Source: Nectonema munidae
Lineage: Eukaryota; Nematomorpha; Nectonematoida; Nectonematidae
Reading direction: 5' to 3'
Assembly (NCBI GenBank): GCA_030549495.1
Contig: JAUIRK010000077.1
Span: 310,001-374,000, forward strand
Length of the DNA stretch: 64,000 bases
Part shown: in pieces, positions 57,301 through 64,000 of the stretch
Layout of the letters: every line of letters begins with the position of its first letter
Numbering within the stretch: the stretch's first letter is position 1
Notes under the pieces: model-generated
What the model was told of the DNA's origin: nothing
Databases searched by the model: none
Seen by the model: only the letters and a program-made list of their open reading frames with translations
Translations under genes and position numbers: made by a program

Positions 57301-59609
57301 TTCACCGCAAGGGATTTGTTATCTTCACCGATTCATAAAGTGAGACATTTTCTCAGAGTTAACCAGGGGTAACGGGGTATGGACGGCACTTCTCAGTGGA
57401 CTATTTAACCATGGAACCATGAACAAAGGAGATGCGATGCCGTTTTGTACCCAATAACTTAAAGTTTCAAAGATAGCCTTATCAGTTACTTAACACACAC
57501 ACATAGTCTTAGTTAAATCTAAAATTAATACCAGGCAGAGGCTCTAGCGTTAGAGTAAATGAATGACGTTTTGCAAATATATGGTTGCCTTTTTGCCATT
57601 TCAGTTCTAGTTTTTCTTCTCCCTCTTTAAACGTGATTTTCTGATTCAGTTTTTCTCCATTACAATTTGCTTTAATTTCGCACTTTTCGGCAGAATAAGT
57701 GACCTAAAAGAATAGTGTACACATGTAGCGATTATATCTTATACTGGAAGAATAAATCACATGGAAAAATAGGATTGATTCTTTAAATTTAAAACTAGCA
57801 CGGTTCGTAACATTACCGAATAAGCGAAATCAGTAAGAAAAATCCAAAAAAGCGCGTTTTTCGAAAATTTATGTTTAAAATGTAAAGAAATGTTCTAATG
57901 CGCATACTCTATCATCCACTTTTATTTATACCATTTCAAGTTCAAGGTAAGTGTTTTTAAATTTAAATGAAATGTTTTCAAATTCAAGGGAAATATTTTT
58001 AAGTTTTAAATGAAATTTTGTTATCTTTAAGTTGAACTTGGATAATTTTATATTTAAATCAAAATTTCAATAAATTCGTATCTTTTATTCTTTTTCAAAA
58101 CGATCCATTTTTATGGAGAGAAGGATAAACATTGTATTACACACCTGTTACAAATAAGAAGTGGAAGAAGTTAAAATTATCGAAGTTTTAAGTTACCCAT
58201 TATATGTATGCTGTTTTGCTTATTTTTTAATTCAATTGTAACTTACTTTGCTTTTCAATAAATTATTTTAATACTAATTTTATGTTAATAGAATAAAAAT
58301 AACAAATATTTCAAATTTTAAAATTTTAAAACAAAAATAATTTTCTCATTTGTTAATTATTTATTATGAGTCTGAAGACTACTCTTAGAAAATTCGGATA
58401 ATGGTCATAACTGGAATATATAAAATCACACAATCAGATTGTATTGGATGGTTTGGTGAAACTAAGAGAAATATACAGTTGCATCAAATGAATATGATTT
58501 CTAATTTTTTAAATCAATAATTTTATGAATGAGAAACAAATGTGCTTTTAAAAAAACTCTCAATTCGCATATTTTGAATTTTTGGTTTGAAGCTAAAAAT
58601 GAGTTAATTGAAATGAATTTTAAATATTTTTATTCTAAGACTCTAATTTGTTACAGATCTAATATTTATCACAACTTTCCAAAAACAATGAAGCAATTTC
58701 AAAAAGATTAAAAAATAAGAATATTTCAAATTGAAATAATTATAAATTAAAATTTTCAAAGTGAACGAAGCTAAAGATAAAAACATTTCACTTGAAGTTG
58801 AAATGTTATATATTAGTTATTGTTTAGTAAGATATGCGTGGCAAAGGGAAATAGGGGAGGCCTTAGCCTTTACTTTTTAGGTAGATTTACACATAAGTTA
58901 ATTTCACTTAAAAAAATGATTTATTTTTGATTTTCAAAAATGTCAAAAGTTTTTTGAAATATTTTCTTTCTTTCATCACTCAAAATTTATGAAGAAATCC
59001 AAATTAAGAAGAATTTTATCTCTTTTTAAGCTTTTCAAATTTGGCATTCTTTGAATCATGTTGAAACTCTTTTTTCTACCTTTTTAAAGTCTGTAAAAGA
59101 CTATCTTTTATAGCTAATTACAATCTGCTATTTTAGCTTCACACGTAAGAAGAACAATGAGAATCCTTCTAAAGAAGATACTTAAATGAATTTTAAATTG
59201 ATTAATTAATCAATAAGCAAATTAATTAATTGATTGAATAATTAGTATATTGGCCAATGAGTAAAGTGTATTTTGTGTGAATAAGTTTCATGTGCTTGTT
59301 GACACACCCTGAGGTTTGAAGGCTCTCATTTCTTATTTAGCCAAAAGTCGTAGTGAAAACAAGTTACCTTTACAATTGTACACATTTGGTTAAAGAAATT
59401 TCCTTCATATGAAGTTTGGCCTATTCTTGCTTCGTTTATGAGGTTTACTTTTGGCGTTCCTATGACAACACTCAAAATATTCCAAATTAACCCAACTGAG
59501 ACATAAAACTCTTCTCGAGCAACTTCGCTTGACAAGTATTCTATTTGGAAATACCTCAAGAAGCTACTCAATTCTTCACTTTTGTAGGCCAGGAAGTAGA
59601 GGTCAATTC
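54376..59609 (-). CDS. Unrecognised multi-exon gene, 3' part, between inverted X arms
   Basis: Four exons in transcript order: 59609-59368, 57703-57532, 56392-56205, 54528-54376 (stop TGA). All junctions are AG...GT and phases fit (1, 0, 1, 0), which is unlikely by chance; about 251 codons. I do not recognise the protein. Exon 1 here encodes IDLYFLAYKSEELSSFLRYF and EEFYVSVGLIWNILSVVIG; exon 2, YSAEKCEIKANCNGEK and FAKRHSFTLTLEPL, with alternating polar/apolar residues like beta strands; exon 3, GGYCNAGIKIEIWLKFFME; exon 4, EDGEKYLFKLEQKRED, FSFCNNEVYVEFKEE and the C-terminus. Five Cys suggest possible disulfides and secretion, unproven. The first exon seen starts in phase 1, so an upstream exon with the start is missing: within or beyond the inverted X arm, or off the window. 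No frame breaks were seen. Confidence 0.7.
54529..56204. other. Large intron of the unknown gene with possible LINE ORF1 remains
   Basis: On the minus strand at about 55977-55509 two overlapping frames read WFCYVCQNLSESFNQLF and, shifted, LLKISETLKEIKPNIEAL. A WxCxxC end followed by a coiled region recalls PHD-type LINE ORF1 proteins. The match is weak. A plus frame at 55109-55390 has no recognisable motif. Confidence 0.3.
57057..57208 (+). mobile_element. tRNA-derived SINE, family 2, best copy
   Basis: Head GGTTGGTTAGATACTGGGTT and a clear box B, CTTGGGTTCGATCGCGC, then the body GATACAAGCGGTGCAATGGT, TCTCGATGAAAGCACCCC. It lies in an intron of the unknown gene, antisense to it. Confidence 0.75.
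57704..59367. other. First visible intron of the unknown gene
   Basis: AT-rich; around 57940-58030 several AAATTTAAATGAAAT/TTCAAGGTAAGTG words repeat loosely. No element recognised. Confidence 0.35.
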
Positions 59610-59755
59610 CTAAATTAAAAAAACGATAAAAAGCATTCTAGATGGAATATCAAAAATTGAGGACGTAATGCAAAAGTTTCGCTATTTACAATGCTCTTAA
59701 ACATAGCGGAAGTAGAGGTGTTAAAAAAGTTCAAATTAATTTAGAAAAATTCTTC

Positions 59756-61565
59756 CATTTTTATTTCACAATCAATCAAAACTGTCAAAAATTGATTTGT
59801 ATATGACAGCTCACCTTAAAGAGGAACATTTTATTATATTTTAATATAAAGTTTTTTATACATAATATACTAATTTTCAAGTATGCTGAATTCAGTGGTG
59901 ATATTCATTTTTTATGAAAATGAGTCAAATCTGTCAAAAAATTATTTAAATATGAGACAGTCCATGTCAAAATTAAAATTTTTATTCTTGTAAAAAGTTT
60001 TTTATACATATATACCCATTTTCAAGTATGTAAAATTTAGTAGTGATGTTTATTTTTTTTATAACATTCAATCAAATCTCTCAAAAATTGATTTATGTAT
60101 GACAGCTCATTTAAAGTTTAAAATTTTTATTGAAATACTTATAAAAAGTTTTTACACATATATACCTTTCTCAAGTATGCTCAATTTAATGGTGATGCTC
60201 ATTTATTATTAAAATCAATTAAGCATGTCAAAAAATTGATTTAAACCTGTCAATCAATGTCAAATATAAAATGTATATACCTTCATCATCTAAAAGATTT
60301 TCTTTTTCACAAAAAAAGGAAAAAGATGGACAAATTCAATTAAAATTTAAAATTAACTTGATAGTGAATAAATCTAAACATATTGGCATCTGAGACAGTT
60401 TTGATTACTCTGACCTATTCAAAATTTTCAGATTTCTTACCCTTTTTAGTGAAATGATTTGTAATCTTAGCTGATAAGCTATAAATTTAAAGGTTTTTCA
60501 TTTCCAAAAATGGAACTTTTTTTCACTGTCAAAATCTTTTTTGGAGCACCCAATATTAGATAATCATAGCAATTCTAATTCATTGGAAAATGGTAGATCT
60601 TCCATATAGTCAAGATAAATACTTCTTTTTATATTATTAAATAAATATTTATATCAATTATTTTTCAGGTTGCTTCCTATGCTTATACTAATCTTCAAAA
60701 TCATTTATAATAGGTTTTTTTTATTAAATATTCCATACTCAATATGATTGAAGAAAGGATTATAATATAAAATATATAAAAAATATTTATTTTTACCATA
60801 TATAACAATTTTTTAAAAAAAAATTATTGAACTGGTTTTCAGGCATACATTATTAATTAAATTAAGACTTCAAGATATTTTTTAACCATATTAGCCAAAA
60901 TGGACTACAGAAATAAAATAAGCATAGTCGATTTAGTATAAAAAACATCTTTTATATGAAATTTTAAAAATATTTTTGGAGACAGTTTTTAGACGTAAAC
61001 CCTGAAACAGATTTAAACTTTCAGATATTTTGAAACCCTAAATGCGAAAACTGAGTCCAAAAATTAAATCAACTTTTTCAATTTGGTATAAAAACAGGTA
61101 TTTTATTTAAATTTCAAAAATAATTCTGTAGATATTAGACGTAAACCGCACATTTGATTGACACTTTCACACATTTTAAAACCTCTAAATGCAAAATCTC
61201 AGTTCAGAAATAAAACTAGTGTATTTGATTTTATATAAAAACATATATTTCATGTAAAATTTGAATCAATATTTTTGGAGACAAATTTTAGAAGTAAAAC
61301 GCAAATTTGATTAACACTTAAAGGTATTTTCTAATCCTAAATGCAAAAACTAAGTCCATAAATGAAATTTGCATGGTTAATTTGGTATAAAAACATATAT
61401 TTCATGTAAAATTAGAGATAATATTTTTGAACAGAGTTTTTAGACGTTAAACCACATATTTGATTGACAACTTGCACATATTTTCAAACATTAAAACAAA
61501 AACTGAGTATAGAAATGAAAGTAGCATTGTTGATTTGGAATATAAACAATTTTGATCTTTTAGTC
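59756..61565 (-). repeat. Repeat X, copy 2 (inverted)
   Basis: Plus-strand order: satB array 59756-60290 (the word GTCAAAAATTGATTT recurs at 59784, 59933, 60080, 60237), unique middle 60300-60890 (inverse of 48961-49400; e.g. GGTAGATCTTCCAT at 60592 against ATGGAAGATCTACCAT at 49175), satA array 60891-61565 (word AAATGCAAAAACTGAG near 61039, 61187, 61338, 61493). The unique left part is absent. No LINE interrupts this copy. Confidence 0.8.
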
Positions 61566-62399
61566 ATGTTTAATTTTTACTTTAAAATATTTTGTATTAT
61601 TTTCCTATAGATATCAGAACTATAGTCTGGTTTTATTGAAAGAATCTTGAAAAATCACCTGCAACTCTAGGAAAGAAGGCAGACAAGAAAATGAGTAGCA
61701 TGTGGGAAGAGAATGTAGAATTGTGGACGAGCTTCTTTAAAATATATGTTCTTTAATAATTTGAAATTTTTGTCATCATTCCAAGGATTTCGTTTGAACT
61801 AAAAGTATCGATCCATTTTCGTTTACTTTCTGTCTGGAATTCTTGCTAGCAATAGGAAAGGTGACTTGGAAATGATTTTACACAAAAGTAAATTTTCAAT
61901 GAAAGGAATAGGAAAACTGCTTTTAGAATGCCGTTCCAAAAGAGTTACTTCTAGGTGCATCGTCGTTTGTTTGCATTTCTCATCAAATAAATGTGTCGAG
62001 GCGTGAATGCAGTTTAGAAAGTGATGCTGGAGAAATAGGTGTAAGTGAGAAGTGAATAATCCAGCCTCTCCTCTATATTAGGCAATGTAACGTGTTTTTC
62101 AGCAAGTTGACATATTGATTTAAGACTTTCTGGACTGATCCTGCATTTATGCAGATTTTAGCGAACTTTACCTTTTTTACCTATGCGAATAATTTTTAAA
62201 TAATCCTCATATTTTTAACAATTATTATCCCCCTCATGGTGATGAAAGAATTTAATTTGAAAAAGTAAAATCTATCCATTCATTTTTTCATTTGATAAAT
62301 CTGTATGACGAGGGGCTAGAGGGCTTCGGCTTTTCGACCCCCTCTTTTTCCTAAAATACCCTATCAGTGACAGGGGCTATTTTAGCCCCCCCCCCTCAA
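61566..62399. other. Spacer between X copies 2 and 3
   Basis: Less AT-rich than its surroundings, with short minus-strand frames that have no motif I know. An upstream exon of the unknown gene could lie here, but none could be supported. A C-run at 62390-62397 marks the edge of copy 3. Confidence 0.35.
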
Positions 62400-63445
62400 C
62401 TAAAATTTCTCTTGTACCAAATTGGCTACATCTTTTGCTACCATACCTCGTGACTTTTCCTAAAATTGATAGCTGCATCTTTTGAAACCATTTTCATGGC
62501 AGTTGAATGAACTTTTCATGCCTAAATCTGTCAATCAAAATCAAAAGTTAAACTTTTTTAGCAAAATTCTGACAGTATCTCTAGTTAAGCTTATAACTTT
62601 GGTTCGATATTATATACTCGTTTGAAAATTTATAAATATATACAGTTTTGAACACATAACACTTTATAGTTTAAATTTTTTCTAAATCATAGTTACTTTT
62701 TGTGAAATGTCAATCAAAATTTTGATTGATGAGAAATATATCTAATAAAATATACCTTCAAATTTTACATGAAATATATTTTTTATATCAAATCGGGCAT
62801 ACTGATTTCATTTTTGTACTTATTTTTGGAATTTAAAAATTGAAAATTCCTATAAGTGTGTAACAAACTTGCGGTTTACTTCTAAAATCTGTCTCTGAAA
62901 ACATTCATTCAAATTTTACATGGAATATACACATTATTACAACAAATCAACAATCGCAATTTCATTTATAAATTCTTTTTGCATTTATAATTTGAAAATG
63001 CTAATAAATGTAAAACAAATTTGCGATTTATTTTTAAAATCGGTCTCCGAGAACATTAATTAAAATTTTACATGAAATATACACGCTTTTATAAAAAAAA
63101 AAATCAATAATGCCTATTTATGTTTTTGCATTTGGATTTCAAAATACTTATAAGTGTAAAACAAAGTTGCGGTTTATTTCTAAAATCTGTCTTCGAGAAC
63201 ACTCGTTCAAATTTTACATGATATACATACATTTTTATAACAAATCAACAATGCAATTCCAATTAAGGAATCTTTTTGGATTTAGAATTTGAAAATACCA
63301 GTAAGCGCGTGAATCAAATTTGCAAATCATGTGTTTTACACATATATACGCATTTTCAAGTAGCTGAATCCAACAGTGATGTTATTTTTTATAAAAATTA
63401 ATCATACCTGTCAAAAAATGATTGACATATGACGCTTCAACTAAA
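62400..63445 (+). repeat. Repeat X, copy 3 (partial)
   Basis: Left unique part 62400-62745 (matches 43767-44100, e.g. AGTTGAATGAACTTTTCATG against AGTTGAATGAACCTTTCATG), then about four satA units (AAATTTTACATGAAATATA at 62760, 62911, 63063, 63209), then a single satB unit at 63335-63445 in the opposite direction to that expected from copies 1 and 2. The unique middle is missing. Confidence 0.75.
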
Positions 63446-64000
63446 ATAAAGGACTTCGTAATTAAATAGTTATACGTAGCTATATATGTACTTTATTTTG
63501 TCACAGAAAAAATAGAATTATAAGTAGGAAAAACAAAATTGCAAAAAAAGAAAATATTACTGAAAATGATATAGAACTAAAAACGGGATTTTATACCGAA
63601 TTCAATGAGGTGATTTTTTTAATGAAATTAATTAAATACAAAACAAAGACTCTGTAGAGGCATATTTTGATGCGCATCATTTTATTTGAAGGAGAAAGAC
63701 AGTTCGTTTATACCATTCACTCTACAATATCTCTAAACAAGCTGAATCAGTCAATTTAAATAAGTTTCGTGTTTGACCATTTTGAGAAAGTTTTATACGT
63801 ATAATCAACAATATACAAATGAACGAAGATGATAAAGTTGAAACATAATTTAATTATAATAAAAATTTGATCGTTTTTTATATCTATTCATTTGGTTGTC
63901 GTATCGTTTCTCTAAAATGAAAAATATTTTCATCTCAACATGAGTTTTCTGCATATAATTTGCTATTTTATTTAATAATTGCTGGCAGTATTTAAAAAAA
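63446..64000. other. Right edge, no gene seen
   Basis: AT-rich sequence without supported features. Confidence 0.45.

Noticed and set aside
61660-62060. Upstream exon of the unknown gene in the less AT-rich spacer
   Set aside because: Minus-strand frames there are short and lack an acceptor/donor pair with the phase needed to join 59609.
1-64000. CRISPR array, bacterial operon or phage
   Set aside because: No spaced short repeats of that kind; introns and transposons show animal nuclear DNA.

Overview
The window is strongly AT-rich nuclear DNA of an invertebrate animal. Support comes from two conserved host genes with GT-AG introns (UFC1 and GMPPB), tRNA-derived SINEs, several LINE clades and many DNA transposons. 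A repeat-associated protein family near the left edge is one I know mainly from arthropod genomes, so an arthropod (possibly a crustacean) is the best guess; the sequence does not settle it.

Layout. At 1148-2120 lies a decayed repeat-family gene. UFC1 (+ strand, five exons, 2534-10477) encodes the E2-like enzyme of the UFMylation pathway; a pogo-type transposon (7277-9342) sits in its last intron. GMPPB (- strand, six exons, 10737-28410) encodes mannose-1-phosphate guanylyltransferase beta, which makes GDP-mannose. The two genes converge and their poly(A) signals lie within about 20 bases of each other. The GMPPB introns are packed with insertions: a LINE fragment, a 3.1 kb non-autonomous hAT element with exact 8-bp duplications, MITEs, an alternating 41/42-bp tandem array, SINEs, and a 1.4 kb homopolymer block that looks like unreliable sequence.

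From about 28.4 to 43.8 kb no host gene was recognised. The main structure is a nest: a decayed ZBED5-like hAT transposase is split, with its end at 31.05-31.76 kb and its start at 40.3-40.9 kb. The DNA between looks like a TTAA-flanked piggyBac-type insertion that holds a second piggyBac element (itself hit by a CR1-like LINE), a MULE-like transposase fragment and a SINE piece. Small TTAA-flanked MITEs with CGTCTGC/GCAGACG stems recur across the window.

From 43.8 to 63.5 kb there is an undescribed repeat (called X here): a unique left part, tandem repeats of about 150 bp (satA), a unique middle, then a second tandem repeat of about 150 bp (satB). One copy runs forward (43.77-53.97 kb, opened by two LINE insertions), one runs inverted (59.76-61.57 kb) and one partial copy lies at 62.4-63.45 kb. 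Between the first two, inverted, copies lie four phase-consistent exons (- strand, 54376-59609) of a protein I do not recognise. The gene between satellite-bearing inverted arms, a Foldback-like layout, is the most interesting candidate here.
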